Shown here: in pieces, positions 26,001 to 35,428 of the stretch
Layout: each line of letters begins with the position of its first letter
Position numbering within the stretch: the first letter of the stretch is position 1
Source of the DNA: Nonomuraea sediminis
Lineage (GTDB): Bacteria > Actinomycetota > Actinomycetes > Streptosporangiales > Streptosporangiaceae
DNA: 64,000 nucleotides
NCBI RefSeq assembly: GCF_018531495.1
Contig: NZ_JAHDTI010000005.1
Location: 248,001 to 312,000 of the forward strand
Direction of reading: 5' to 3'
Notes under the pieces: generated by a model
The model's input: only the letters and a program-made list of their open reading frames with translations
Database searches by the model: none
What the model was told of the DNA's origin: nothing
Made by a program: the position numbers and the translations under genes

Positions 26001-27813
26001 GGTCGCCCTGCCGCTCGTAGGTCTCGAGCAGCGGCAGCGCGGCCGCCCGCCTGCCCGACTCGAACGCTGCGGTGAGGGCGGCCCTGGCCTCCGCGTCGTC
26101 CTCGGTGAGCTCCCCCAGCGCCTGCGCCACCCAGGGCGCCAGCACCGGGTGCCCCTCGGCGTGCGCGCGGCGCAGCAGGTCCAGGTCCCTGAAGGTCGCC
26201 GCCGTGTACGACAGCGCCAGCGGATCGGCCTCGACGTCCACCAGCTCGAGCGCATCCGACAGGTCGTAGCCGGTGGAGACCAGCATCTGGGCGAACACCG
26301 CGGCGCCGACCGCCGAGTGCTCGGCCGCCTCCCGGTAGCGCGACAGCCCCTCCTGCCTGCCCAGCCGCTGGTGGTCCACGATCGCGCCGAGCACGGGGTG
26401 GACGCCGTCGCCGGTGCGCAGCAGGTGGAGCAGGAACGCCGCGGTGAAGCTCTGGAGGGAGTCGCCGCTTTCTGCCACGTAGGCCAAGAGCTCGTCGGCC
26501 TGCTCCAGGTCCCCCTGGCCGATCTCCAGCTCGGCCAGCGCCACCATCGCCCTGGCCGACTGCTCGGCCGCGACGGAGTCGGCGGCCTTGCGCAGCAGCC
26601 GCCTGGCCTCGGCCACATCGCCCTCGCGCAGCAGTGCCAGGCCCTGGTCCACGTCCTGCAGCGCCTGCTCCTCCTCCGGGTCGGCCAGCGGCTCCTGCAT
26701 GGCCGCGTGCTGCAGCAGGAGTTGCGCCTTGAACGACACGTCGGTGTCCGGGTGCTCGGCGGCCAGCCTTACGACGTCGATGACCTCGTCGATCGGCAGC
26801 AGGCTCAGCAGCATCACGCAGCTGGAGGCCCACTCGGACTCTTCCTCCTCCAGTACGGCGCGCACCGCGGCGGCCGCCTCCTGGACCTCCCCGGCCTCGG
26901 CGTGCATCTGGGCCAGGCAGGCGCGGGCCTCGGTGGCGTACTCACGCTGGCCGCTGGCGATCACCCGGTGGAACAGCGCCCTGGTCTCGTCCTGGTCGCC
27001 GAGCTGGGCGATCACCTTGGCCAGCTCGATCAGGGCGGGCAGCCGCAGTTCTGGCCTGGGGTCCTCGGCCGCCGCGCGGTAGGCGGCCGCCGCCTCGGCG
27101 TACTCGCCCAGGTCGACCAGCACCGCGCCGAGGAGCTTGCGCGCCATGGCCAGGTGGTCGGGATGGCCGACGGCGATCGCGTGCTCGCAGACCTGGCGGG
27201 CGGCCTCGAACTCGCCCTGCTCGGCGTGGTGCTGGTAGAGCCGGAACGCCGACAGCGACACCACCTCGGGATCGCCGCACGTCAGCAGCTCCCGGTACTC
27301 CTCCTCGGTGTCGGCCAGCTCGTAGCGCCCGCGGGCGTCGAAGGTGTCCCGCGTGTCGAAGTCGGGCAGCTGCAGCTCGGCCGCCAGCTCGGCCACGGCG
27401 GGGCTGTCGCACCTGCGCGCCCGCTCCAGCGCCTCGCCGGCGCCCTGGGCGTCGCCCAGCTGGGTCAGCACGAGCACCAGCGCGGTGTCGGCCAGCGCGG
27501 CCACCTCGAAGTCGGCGCCCTCGGCGGCGATCATCAGCACCCGGTGCGCCGCACCGTACTCCTCGGCGTTGACCAGCATCATGCCCATCTGGATGGCGCT
27601 GCGCTGGCCGTAGACGGGGTCGCCGGACAGGATCACCGAGCGGTGCGCGGCCTCGGCGCCGTCCAGGTCACCCTGCTGTTCCAGCAGGCAGGCGAGCAGG
27701 TGCGAGGCCTGCGCATCGCCGGTGGCGGCGATCTGTCTGAACAGCGTCGCGGCCTCGGCGAGGTCTCCCTCTTCCCAGCAACGCAGGGCCGCGTCGAGCT
27801 GTTCTGACGCCAT
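23086..27813 (-). CDS. Very large tetratricopeptide-repeat protein
   Basis: The protein has 1575 residues from the ATG at 27813 (MASEQLDAALRCWEEGDLAEAATLFRQIAATGDAQASHLLA), chosen for the GAGGAG 8 bases upstream. It is built almost wholly of degenerate ~34-residue TPR/Sel1-like helical hairpins, recognisable by repeated A-x-x-L/Y-x-x-A and GD-x-x-A patterns (for example ALRYYELTLSLTDQPALVAEAACRLGEIRHERGDLALAV near the end). No signal peptide, TM segment or enzymatic domain is seen. Such solenoids are protein-interaction scaffolds. The gene is monocistronic, between the TetR operon and a divergent hypothetical gene. Function unknown. Confidence 0.88.
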   Translation of the reverse strand: MASEQLDAALRCWEEGDLAEAATLFRQIAATGDAQASHLLACLLEQQGDLDGAEAAHRSVILSGDPVYGQRSAIQMGMMLVNAEEYGAAHRVLMIAAEGADFEVAALADTALVLVLTQLGDAQGAGEALERARRCDSPAVAELAAELQLPDFDTRDTFDARGRYELADTEEEYRELLTCGDPEVVSLSAFRLYQHHAEQGEFEAARQVCEHAIAVGHPDHLAMARKLLGAVLVDLGEYAEAAAAYRAAAEDPRPELRLPALIELAKVIAQLGDQDETRALFHRVIASGQREYATEARACLAQMHAEAGEVQEAAAAVRAVLEEEESEWASSCVMLLSLLPIDEVIDVVRLAAEHPDTDVSFKAQLLLQHAAMQEPLADPEEEQALQDVDQGLALLREGDVAEARRLLRKAADSVAAEQSARAMVALAELEIGQGDLEQADELLAYVAESGDSLQSFTAAFLLHLLRTGDGVHPVLGAIVDHQRLGRQEGLSRYREAAEHSAVGAAVFAQMLVSTGYDLSDALELVDVEADPLALSYTAATFRDLDLLRRAHAEGHPVLAPWVAQALGELTEDDAEARAALTAAFESGRRAAALPLLETYERQGDLLAATRLHERLGNAWMLGFTRIRLDDLDGAALATAEDEFAARLLAQDPIPAESWQDALLAMECAHAWQRAGRSAAAGTALSLVTHPDLEQQAACYLGALRDDAGDARGAIEAWQRAAAGDDEGMRAAALRGLGHVQLGLGEHDAAAAAFLALHELEGDEQSALQLGRALVAGGRAGEARQVLDAALGEAAPLYLAVQLREAGDLEAAVATAETAAAGAPPELAGESARILGGLLARTGDLAGARAAFERAAALDPDAEPATLLEAGRALAEAGDAEAARSAHLRVAAQDRDQRAAAIARARLGTSDPEERPWALLADGRREAARQALAERSGQAMADLLIALEERDAATVRALLEQAPSEEAFDAVLETGAEPFYRLAVELAGPRQSALGRLGLGALQAQDGHHSRAELVFLPVTGCAEPDLVTTAWAHIAAVRQARGDLDGAVEALRKAMPKAAVDLARLLDERGDTEGARTALIAGTESGDLESRHHLLVHLLLEEDHEAVAAEADRAVATGDQETVAFAYWVWGDACRARGDAHGAVAKYRAALDTGFPLPGLRADLADALYTLGETAEAHREARLAMESGDPDAVGTAGERLGRWLQEEGDPLAAAQAYAAAGTQQAAERLAALAYENYERGEHALAAQVLSLGGDRAADRARELGELCDDPEAVRLYYRLVGSDPFTEMGLAERLAELGETGQARAMLERLQDHHDADVRFVAGGKLLSLLDPEGDAEAFSSVVERQAGDADSPAGAVFGSLLGMIQGRQGDTETSLRTLREAAESGEPAALSVLGQALIDAGEVAEGRQVLLRVVDGDDPDLAGRAMLGLGITYHDEDEAQARDWYLKALESIGPLAAMYLGALAKRARDFPEALAWYQRVIDAGHSESGMAAAHLGELCYWLGDRDGALRYYELTLSLTDQPALVAEAACRLGEIRHERGDLALAVRMLEIAVDTGDETFAPEAAGLLGRISRN

Positions 27814-27935
27814 CGTCAACTCCTCAGTCACCCCGTAAAGTGAAAAAGCTACACATCTGTTGCTCTCGTCACAGAGCATTCGGAGATCTGCCTTCCCGGG
27901 CCGGTACGGCCCGCCGGGGCCGTACGGTGGTGGCC

Positions 27936-28481
27936 ATGGGGAACGCGTTCTGGATCGACCAGGACTTCGACCGGGACCGTGACGGCCGCTACGCCGTGCA
28001 CGTGCGCAAGAACCTGGCGGAGTTCGAGTTCGGGGACATCGCGCCGGTCCGCTTCGCGTGTGCGGCCTGGCGTCTGGCGACCCCGCCCTCGCTCTCGCCC
28101 GGCTACGTCCGCTGGGATCGCCGCATCCTGGAGGCGGCGTGCGTGCGCAACACCTGGGACGGCACGCTCAACGCCCGGGTCAGGCTGGTCTCGCCGCTGC
28201 CCGAGGAGCTCACGCGCTCGCGTACCTGGTGGCGCGATCGCGGGTGGCAGGGCTGGCCGGAGACGTTCGGGCAGTACGTGGAGCCCACTCAGCAGGATCT
28301 GGCGCGCAGCCCTTTCCTGCGGGCCACGCTCCTGGTGGAGGTCCCTGTGCCGCTGGCGGACCTGCCGCCGGAGCCGGAGGGCCCGCACGACGCGGTGGAG
28401 CAGAGCGCCGAGCGCGCCCTGGTCGTCCTGGTCCGCGAGCTCAACGACCTGATCAACCCGATACTGGCTCAGCTCCCGTGA
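27936..28481 (+). CDS. Hypothetical protein
   Basis: The protein has 181 residues from the ATG at 27936 (MGNAFWIDQDFDRDRDGRYAVHVRKNLAEFEFGDIAP). It is rich in Trp and Arg and shows no signal peptide, TM helix or motif I recognise. Landmarks are RSRTWWRDRGWQGWPETFGQYV and a C-terminal helix RALVVLVRELNDLINPILAQL. Codon use matches neighbours. It is divergent from the giant TPR gene and overlaps the end of the convergent PLP-enzyme gene by 29 bases. Confidence 0.65.
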   Translation: MGNAFWIDQDFDRDRDGRYAVHVRKNLAEFEFGDIAPVRFACAAWRLATPPSLSPGYVRWDRRILEAACVRNTWDGTLNARVRLVSPLPEELTRSRTWWRDRGWQGWPETFGQYVEPTQQDLARSPFLRATLLVEVPVPLADLPPEPEGPHDAVEQSAERALVVLVRELNDLINPILAQLP

Positions 28482-29259
28482 AGGGCAGGCCGGTGATGAC
28501 GGCCAGGACAGTGGTGCCGCCGGGGAAGCGGCCCTGCCGTACGAGGTCGAGGATCCCGTAGAGCATCTTGGCGACGTACACCTCTTCGACCCGGTGTTTC
28601 GTGGCGAAGGCCTGGAGGGCCGGGGTCGAGCGGGCGTAGCCACCGAAGTGGTAGCCGAGCTCCAGCGACCAGTTCTCGAAGACCCGCCCGAAGGCCGCCG
28701 ACTGCAGGCGGGCCACCTCATCGACCAGGAAGCCGCCGCCCTTGAGGACCGAGAACCCGATCGCCCGCTTCCCCGGGGGCAACCCTGCCGCGATGCCCGC
28801 CAGGGTCCCGCCGGTCCCCACCGGGCAGCAGATCACGTCGTAGTCGGCCTCGACCTCCGCGGGCAGCTCGGCGCAGCCCCGCACGGCCGCGGCGTTGCTG
28901 CCGCCCTCCGGCAGGATCGCCACGTCTCCCCAGGTCTCGCGCAACCGGTCGAGCACGGCGGGCGTGTGCTTGAGCCGGTAGGTCGCGCGGTCCAGGTAGG
29001 TCAGGCGCATCCCGCGCTCGGCGGCGTAGGCCAGGGACGGGTTGAGCGGCAGGTGTTCCTCTCCGCGGATCACGCCGATCGTCTCGAAGCCGTGGCGCCG
29101 GCCGGCCTCGGCCACGGCCCTGATGTGGTTGGAGTAGGCGCCGCCGAACGTGAGCACCCGCGGATGGCCCAGGTTGTACCTGAGTTTGCGCGCCTTGTTG
29201 TCGTCGTGTTTCAACAGGACCCGGACCGATCCGAGCGCCGGATCTGCCAGCTCCTCCAT
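28453..29259 (-). CDS. ACC deaminase / D-cysteine desulfhydrase family PLP enzyme
   Basis: The protein has 268 residues, starting MEELADPALGSVRVLLKHDDNKARKLRYNLGH. The PLP Lys is expected in DNKARKLRYN, followed by VLTFGGAYSNHIRAVAEAG, which is the family's phosphate/substrate loop, and VGTGGTLAGIAAGLP, the glycine-rich PLP phosphate site. The family includes 1-aminocyclopropane-1-carboxylate deaminase and D-cysteine desulfhydrase. The protein is shorter than either (~330 aa), lacking most of the usual N-terminal strand region. No TTG/GTG extension was convincing. The substrate cannot be decided here. It is divergent from galK. Confidence 0.8.
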   Translation of the reverse strand: MEELADPALGSVRVLLKHDDNKARKLRYNLGHPRVLTFGGAYSNHIRAVAEAGRRHGFETIGVIRGEEHLPLNPSLAYAAERGMRLTYLDRATYRLKHTPAVLDRLRETWGDVAILPEGGSNAAAVRGCAELPAEVEADYDVICCPVGTGGTLAGIAAGLPPGKRAIGFSVLKGGGFLVDEVARLQSAAFGRVFENWSLELGYHFGGYARSTPALQAFATKHRVEEVYVAKMLYGILDLVRQGRFPGGTTVLAVITGLPFTGAEPVSG

Positions 29260-29302
29260 GGCGCTAGTCTACGGTCGGGTCATTGTTTAGGAGTGTGCGA
29301 TC

Positions 29303-30421
<1,119 letters not shown>

Positions 30422-30433
30422 CGGTACGGGACC

Positions 30434-31207
30434 CTAGAGCGGCGGGAAGGCCGGAGGGCGGCGCTCCAGGAAGGAGGCGACGCCCTCGGCGAAGTCCGGG
30501 CGGGAGAAGGAGGCCACCATCTCCTGCACGGCGGTCTTGGCCGACTGCTCGAGCGTGACGTCCCAGTCGTTCCACACCTGCCGCTTGATGATCGCCATGG
30601 ATGTGGGCGAGCTGTGCACCGCCAGCTCCCGCGCGTAGGCCTGCGCCTCGGCCAGCACCGAACCGCCCGCCACGGAACGGTTGACCAGCCCCATCTCGTA
30701 GGCCTCCGCGCCGCTGAAAACCCGCCCCGACAGCAGCACGTCCATCGCCCGCTGCTGGCCCATCAGCCGCGGCAGCACCCACGACAGCCCGTACTCCGCG
30801 ATCAGCCCGCGGCGCGGGAACGCGGTCGTCCACTTGGCCTCGGCCGCGGTGAAGACCAGGTCACAGACGAGCGCGTGCACCATGCCGAGCCCCGCGCAGG
30901 CCCCGTTGACCGCCGCGATGACCGGCTTGGGGATCGTGGTGGGGAAGGTGTTCGGCCGCGGGTCGGGCGCCTCGTCGAGGCTGCCGGTCTGGATGGCGGT
31001 CAGCGTCTGGAAGTCGGCGCCTGAGCAGAAGCCCTTGCCCGCCCCCGTGACCACGATCGCGCGCACCGCCGGGTCCTGCGCGGCCTGCTCGAGCAGGTCG
31101 AAGTAGACCCGGCCGAGTTCGACCGTCCAGGCGTTGAGCTTGTCGGGACGGTTGAAGGTGAGCGTGAGCACGCCCTGGTCGACCGAGGAGAGCACGAGTT
31201 CCGCCAT
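30434..31207 (-). CDS. Enoyl-CoA hydratase/isomerase family protein
   Basis: The protein has 257 residues (MAELVLSSVDQGVLTLTFNRPDKLNAWTVEL). Crotonase landmarks are AGKGFCSGADFQTL (first oxyanion-hole segment), KPVIAAVNGACAGLGMVHALVCDLVFTAAEAKW (second) and PRRGLIAEYGLSWVLPRLMG, whose Glu is the usual catalytic residue. The first hydratase Glu (of the GGG/E pattern) is replaced, so it could be a hydratase, isomerase or other crotonase. It lies 40 bases downstream of the nitric oxide synthase gene on the same strand. Confidence 0.9.
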   Translation of the reverse strand: MAELVLSSVDQGVLTLTFNRPDKLNAWTVELGRVYFDLLEQAAQDPAVRAIVVTGAGKGFCSGADFQTLTAIQTGSLDEAPDPRPNTFPTTIPKPVIAAVNGACAGLGMVHALVCDLVFTAAEAKWTTAFPRRGLIAEYGLSWVLPRLMGQQRAMDVLLSGRVFSGAEAYEMGLVNRSVAGGSVLAEAQAYARELAVHSSPTSMAIIKRQVWNDWDVTLEQSAKTAVQEMVASFSRPDFAEGVASFLERRPPAFPPL

Positions 31208-31247
31208 GCCGATAACCGAATCATGTTCTAGGGCTTGAACGCAAGGA

Positions 31248-32372
31248 TCACCGATGGTGGACGTAGGCGGGCTTGAGCGTGCGCTCGTCGTAGTAGCGGT
31301 GGAAGACCGGCGTGGCGCCACCGGAGATCGGTGGCACGATCCACGACCAGTCGGCCGGGCAGACGCGCCCCGCCTTCTCCTCGCGCGCCAGGTGCGTCAG
31401 GAAGCGCCGTGACTCGGTGTGGTGGTCGGTCATCGTGACCCCCGCCCGCTCGAAGGAGTGCAGCACGGCCACGTTGAGCTCGACCAGCGCGTGGTCGCGC
31501 CACAGGGAGCGCTCGGTGGAGGTGTCGAGCCCGAGCCGCTCGGCCACCACGGGTATCTGATCGTAGCGGTCGGGGTCGGCCAGGTTGCGCGCCCCGATCT
31601 CGGCGCCCATGTACCAGCCGTTGAACGGCGCGCACGGGTAGCAGATCCCCCCGATCTCCAGGCACATGTTGGAGATGGCCGGTACGGCGTGCCAGCGCAA
31701 CCCGAGGTCGGCGAACCACCGGTACTCCGGGTGCTCGATCGGCACCTCGAGCACCGCGTCCCCGGGCAGGTTGCACAGCAGCGGCCCACCGAAGGAGGGC
31801 TGGATCAGCACCGGCAGCACGTCGAACCGGCCGGCCCCGCCGTGCCAGCCGTGCGACTTGGCCAGCTCGGTGAACTCGACGTAGCGGGGGTCGCCGACGA
31901 TCGAGCCGTCCTCCGCGCGGTGTCCGGCGTAGCGGATCAGTTGCTCGTTGAGTACCCGCGGGCCGCGGCGGGCGGGCGTGTCGGGAGCGAACACGGTGAT
32001 GGTGGGGCGGATCCTGCCTTCGCCGGTGGCCTCGCGCAGGTGGGCGACGCATTCCAGGGCCACGCCCTCGGCGCCGGTGATCTGCCGCCTGTCGCGCACC
32101 TTGAGCGAGCGCCAGTACAGCCGCCCGATGCACCTGTTGCTGTTGCGCCAGGCGACGCGGGCGCCGAAGGTCAGCTCCTCGGCGGTGTGGGTGTAGGTGC
32201 CGTAGCGGGCCACGTCCCGTGCGACGTCGCGCAGGCGGGCGTTGACGTCGCCGGAGCCGGGGTTCTCGGCGTGGAACTGCCGGATGAAGCGCTCGGCCTC
32301 GCGGACGTCGATCGTTCGCTCGACGAGGGTGTGGATGTCGAAGGGACGCAGTGACCGGATCCAGGTACGCAC
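31248..32372 (-). CDS. nos: Bacterial nitric oxide synthase oxygenase
   Basis: The protein has 374 residues from a GTG at 32372; no clear SD, so the exact start is uncertain. It is a stand-alone heme/pterin oxygenase domain that makes NO and citrulline from arginine, using electrons from host reductases. The heme thiolate is Cys81 in WRNSNRCIGRLYW. The arginine-binding Glu is near 257 in FNGWYMGAEIGARN. C-terminal WSWIVPPISGGATPVFHRYY matches the pterin/dimer region. Bacterial NOS is known in Bacillus, Staphylococcus and Streptomyces (for example thaxtomin nitration); no nitration cluster is seen here. A NarL-type two-component pair lies directly upstream, same strand. Confidence 0.96.
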   Translation of the reverse strand: MRTWIRSLRPFDIHTLVERTIDVREAERFIRQFHAENPGSGDVNARLRDVARDVARYGTYTHTAEELTFGARVAWRNSNRCIGRLYWRSLKVRDRRQITGAEGVALECVAHLREATGEGRIRPTITVFAPDTPARRGPRVLNEQLIRYAGHRAEDGSIVGDPRYVEFTELAKSHGWHGGAGRFDVLPVLIQPSFGGPLLCNLPGDAVLEVPIEHPEYRWFADLGLRWHAVPAISNMCLEIGGICYPCAPFNGWYMGAEIGARNLADPDRYDQIPVVAERLGLDTSTERSLWRDHALVELNVAVLHSFERAGVTMTDHHTESRRFLTHLAREEKAGRVCPADWSWIVPPISGGATPVFHRYYDERTLKPAYVHHR

Positions 32373-32544
32373 GCAGCAACCAACGCATTCCGTTCACGGA
32401 GCGCCCCGCCGGTTCCGGGCCGGGCGGCGCGTCCTGTCGGCGGTGCCCCTCCGCACCACCCCTGGTGACCTTGTCCGCAGCAGATCCCATTTTTCACCGG
32501 CGAGCCGGGATTTGTCCGCCAATCTGATGACTGGAGCGCCAGCG

Positions 32545-33156
32545 CTAGCGGCCAGGGCGTCGGACCAGACCGAGCTCGATCGCGGCCAGCACCGCGGAGG
32601 TGCGGTCGGAGACCTCGAGCTTGGCGAACACGCGCAGCAGGTGCGTCTTGACCGTGGCCGCCCCGATGAACAGCCGCCGCCCGATCTCCACGTTGGTCAG
32701 CCCGGCGGCGACCAGCTCGAGCACCTCCCGTTCCCGCGCCGACAGCGTGGGAGCGGGAGCGGGCGGGCGCTGCTCGGCCAGGCGGGCGGCCACCGACGGC
32801 GCGAGCACGGTGCGGCCCTGGGCGGCGGAGCGCACGGCGGCGGCCAGCTCGGCCCTGGAGACGTCCTTGAGCAGGTAGCCGATGGCTCCCGCGGCGACCG
32901 CGCGCTGCACGTCGGCGTCGTCCTCGTAGGTGGTCAGCACGATGATCCTGAAGTCGGCGGCCAGCCGCCTGATCGCGCTCAGCCCGTCGCCGCCGGGCAT
33001 GCGCAGGTCCATCAGGATCACGTCGGGCCGCAGCCGCGGCGCCACCACGACCGCCTCGTCGCCTGATCCCGCCTCCCCGACCACCTCGATGTCCGGCTCG
33101 ATGGTCAGCATGCCGTACAGGCCCTCGCGGACGATCGGGTGGTCGTCGACGATCAT
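32545..33156 (-). CDS. NarL/LuxR-family response regulator
   Basis: The protein has 203 residues. The start ATG at 33156 shares its A with the kinase stop (TGATG), although an in-frame GTG at 33168 is possible. The receiver has VDDHPIVREGLYGML and the phospho-acceptor in DVILMDLRMPGGDG; the signalling Thr/Lys are in VLTTYEDD and LLKDVSR. A LuxR HTH closes the protein (LSAREREVLELVAAGLTNVEIGRRLFIGAATVKTHL). It lies 172 bases upstream of nos, so NOS is a candidate target or operon partner. Confidence 0.93.
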   Translation of the reverse strand: MIVDDHPIVREGLYGMLTIEPDIEVVGEAGSGDEAVVVAPRLRPDVILMDLRMPGGDGLSAIRRLAADFRIIVLTTYEDDADVQRAVAAGAIGYLLKDVSRAELAAAVRSAAQGRTVLAPSVAARLAEQRPPAPAPTLSAREREVLELVAAGLTNVEIGRRLFIGAATVKTHLLRVFAKLEVSDRTSAVLAAIELGLVRRPGR

Positions 33157-34313
33157 CACCCCGAGCACGGCAGCTCCACGGCGAGCGTGGCGCCGCGGCC
33201 GGGCGCGCTGTCGACCGAGACCGTGCCGCCCAGCCGCGCCACCCGGTTGCGCATCGCGCGCAGCCCGTACCCGCCCGCGTCCGGCTCGAAGCCGCGTCCG
33301 TCGTCGGTCACCGACAGCCGGACCCTGTCGCCGTCGAAGGCCAGCGACACCGTGGCCGTGGAGGCGCCCGCGTGCTTGCGCACGTTGGCCAGCGCCTCCT
33401 GCGCCGCGCGGACCACGACCGCCTCCGCCTCGCCGCCCAGCCGCGCGGGCGTTCCGCTGACGACCACCTCCACCGGCAGCTCGAACCCGCCCGCCACCCG
33501 CCTGATCGCCTCCTCCAGCGAGGCCCCCGCCAGCGCGGGCGGCGCCAGCGCCGCGATGAGCGCCCGCGTCTCGGCCAGGTTGTCCTTGGCCGTCTGTACG
33601 GCCAGCGTCAGGTGCCTGTTGGGTCCCGTGGCGGCCTCGGCGGCCTGCAGCAGCATGACGATGCCGGCGAACCCCTGGGCGAGCGTGTCGTGGATGTCGC
33701 CGGCCAGCCGTTCGCGCTCGGCCAGCACGCCGGCCTCCTTGCTGACGGCGGCCAGCTCGTCGCGGGTGCGGTCGAGCTCTTCGATGAGGCGTGCCCGCTC
33801 GGTGTTCTGCTCCGACAGCCGGCCGATGAACGTGCCGAGCAGCGCGGTGGACGACAGCATGATCACCAGTGTGATGGCGATCAGCAGGGGATGGATGCCC
33901 TGGCGGACCATGTCGACGCCGATCGGCGCGGCGAGCAGCGCCACGATCTGGGCCATGGCCCGCGCTCTGCGCAGCGTCATGAACGTGATCGGGATCAGCG
34001 CGGACAGCGCGATCCCCGTCGCCGGGTCGAGCACGTCGGCCACAGTGAACAGCGCCAGGGAAAGCCACGCGAACGGCACGCTGCCCGGCGCGGGGATCGC
34101 CTCTGCGCGCACGGCCGCCCGCCCGATCCAGAGGTAGGCGGCGGCCAGCAGCAGCAGCGCGCCCACGGCCCCGAACAGGCGCGGCGGCACGTCCTGGTTT
34201 CCCGCGATGACGACGACCGTGGCCACGAGCACGACCGCGAAGAGCGCGTCCCAGTACGGATAGGAGCGCCGCCAGGCGTTCTCGGCCCGCGCGGCCACGG
34301 GACTGCCATCCAT
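33156..34313 (-). CDS. NarL-family sensor histidine kinase
   Basis: The protein has 385 residues (MDGSPVAARAENAWRRSYPYW). Five or six TM helices fill residues ~25-155, joined by short loops. A coiled-coil linker (SEQNTERARLIEELDRTRDELAAVSKEAGVLAERERLAGD) leads to the HisKA_3 box IHDTLAQGFAGIVMLLQ. HATPase motifs are AAQEALANVRKHAG, VTDDGRGFEPDAGGYGLRAMRNRV and GRGATLAVELP. It is translationally coupled to the downstream regulator. The signal is unknown; the nearest output candidate is nos. Confidence 0.93.
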   Translation of the reverse strand: MDGSPVAARAENAWRRSYPYWDALFAVVLVATVVVIAGNQDVPPRLFGAVGALLLLAAAYLWIGRAAVRAEAIPAPGSVPFAWLSLALFTVADVLDPATGIALSALIPITFMTLRRARAMAQIVALLAAPIGVDMVRQGIHPLLIAITLVIMLSSTALLGTFIGRLSEQNTERARLIEELDRTRDELAAVSKEAGVLAERERLAGDIHDTLAQGFAGIVMLLQAAEAATGPNRHLTLAVQTAKDNLAETRALIAALAPPALAGASLEEAIRRVAGGFELPVEVVVSGTPARLGGEAEAVVVRAAQEALANVRKHAGASTATVSLAFDGDRVRLSVTDDGRGFEPDAGGYGLRAMRNRVARLGGTVSVDSAPGRGATLAVELPCSG

Positions 34314-34420
34314 GATCAGCAGTTTTCCGCTCCCACCGCGCGGTGTCCACCAGATAGTGGATTGCGCATCTCACCCAGGCCTGCATCCATCACACCCCTG
34401 AGGCCCGGGGACTCCGGCGA

Positions 34421-34525
34421 TTTCGGGTCCGGGGTGGCGGGTTCCGGCACCGGGGTGACGGGCTCCGGCACCGGGGTGACGGGCTCCGGCACCGGGGTGA
34501 CGGGCTCCGGTGGCGGGGTGGTGGG
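34421..34525. repeat. 21-bp minisatellite, five tandem units
   Basis: Five consecutive 21-base units, consensus CTCCGGCACCGGGGTGACGGG (given in part as CTCCGGCACCGGGGTGACGG), start at 34421, 34442, 34463, 34484 and 34505. The middle three are nearly identical. The array leads directly into dispersed-repeat copy A. A shorter two-unit form precedes copy B at 35814. The surrounding 34314-34885 holds no supported gene. Confidence 0.85.
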
Positions 34526-34746
34526 CTTCGGGCGGCCTCGGTGGCGGGTTCTGGGCGCCGTGACGGCGGGTCGCGTCCCCGACTCGCCGGAAGCGCCGGA
34601 TGCGGGCCCTGAGCCGAAGTGCGGCGGGCGGACGGTGGGGCGGCTTGCCGTACAGACGAGATGCGGTGCATCGCCAGCAGAAAGCTTGGACCGCAGGACG
34701 GGAGTGTGGGCTGGTGTGCGGGCGTAGGACGCGAGAAGCCCCTTCC
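34514..34746. repeat. Dispersed intergenic repeat, copy A
   Basis: Positions 34514-34666 are almost identical to 35844-35997 (copy B), from CGGGGTGGTGGGCTTCGGGC to CAGACGAGATGCGG. After a divergent stretch of unequal length, both copies share ACTGGTGTGCGGGCGTAGGA-like sequence ending in GAAGCCCCTTCC. Copy A ends at the left arm of what in copy B is the tRNA-Asn terminator. No coding signal is seen. Confidence 0.85.
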
Positions 34747-34885
34747 CCGCTCATCTGGCGTGGCTCCCCTTCGGGCGCTCAGCCAATCACGGTCTTGGCG
34801 CCTGGGCGGCGTTGATTTTCACGGCGGCTTCGACTCGGGAACTGGCTGATCGTCGCGTCCGTTATGCGATCAGAAAGGGGGCGAC

Positions 34886-35428
34886 TTGGGGAGGAGACGT
34901 AAACGCGATCGGCTTCAGAGGGCTGCACTTCGCCTTGAGAGAGCTGCACTTCGCCATCGCACGTGGGCGGATCTGTCGGTCAGAAAGCGGCTTTCAACCG
35001 CACAGGGTCAGTTAGCGGTAGCCGCGGCGATTTTAGCAGTGATCATCGCAGTTGCCACAACAGACGACATCTTACGCGTGTGGGACATCCAGCGGCACGG
35101 AGTCACCGCGACAGCCGTCGTCGAGAAAGTGAACAGCAGTCGTCGGCACCGTCTTGATCGGGCGATCGTGAAGGTTGTCACCGCCGATGGCACCACCTTT
35201 TCTGCCACCGTAGGCTGGCATCGATGGTACGGAAGTCCGAAGGCTGGAGACACTCACCAGGTTCTCTACTTGCCCTCAGATCCCGAAGCCACAGTCCTCG
35301 ACAAAACCCTTCCATTCGTGCACACAACACATCTGCTCGGCCTACTGGCCATTGTGTCTCTTGGCTGGATTTTCGTAGAAATCTGGAGGAAAGGGATGCT
35401 GTTTAGTCGAGGATCCGCACGAATCTAA
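34886..35428 (+). CDS. Membrane protein, DUF3592-like, unusually AT-rich
   Basis: The protein has up to 180 residues from a TTG at 34886 preceded by AAAGGGGG. The true start is uncertain because the first ~35 codons contain a short internal duplication (CTGCACTTCGCC twice). Two TM helices are visible, QLAVAAAILAVIIAVATT and THLLGLLAIVSLGWIFVEIW. They enclose an external beta-rich domain (GVTATAVVEKVNSS, IVKVVTADGTTFSATVGWH, GDTHQVLYLPSDPEATVLD). This resembles DUF3592 proteins of unknown function. Codons are visibly less GC-biased at third positions than all neighbours, and direct repeats flank the gene, so horizontal gain is plausible. Confidence 0.6.
   Translation: MGRRRKRDRLQRAALRLERAALRHRTWADLSVRKRLSTAQGQLAVAAAILAVIIAVATTDDILRVWDIQRHGVTATAVVEKVNSSRRHRLDRAIVKVVTADGTTFSATVGWHRWYGSPKAGDTHQVLYLPSDPEATVLDKTLPFVHTTHLLGLLAIVSLGWIFVEIWRKGMLFSRGSARI

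Noticed and set aside
23872..27807. Plus-strand open frame of about 1300 codons opposite the giant TPR gene
   Set aside because: It is a GC-bias shadow: composition is Gly/Gln/Arg/His-rich without domain structure, and the opposite strand has a consistent TPR protein with a good ribosome-binding site.
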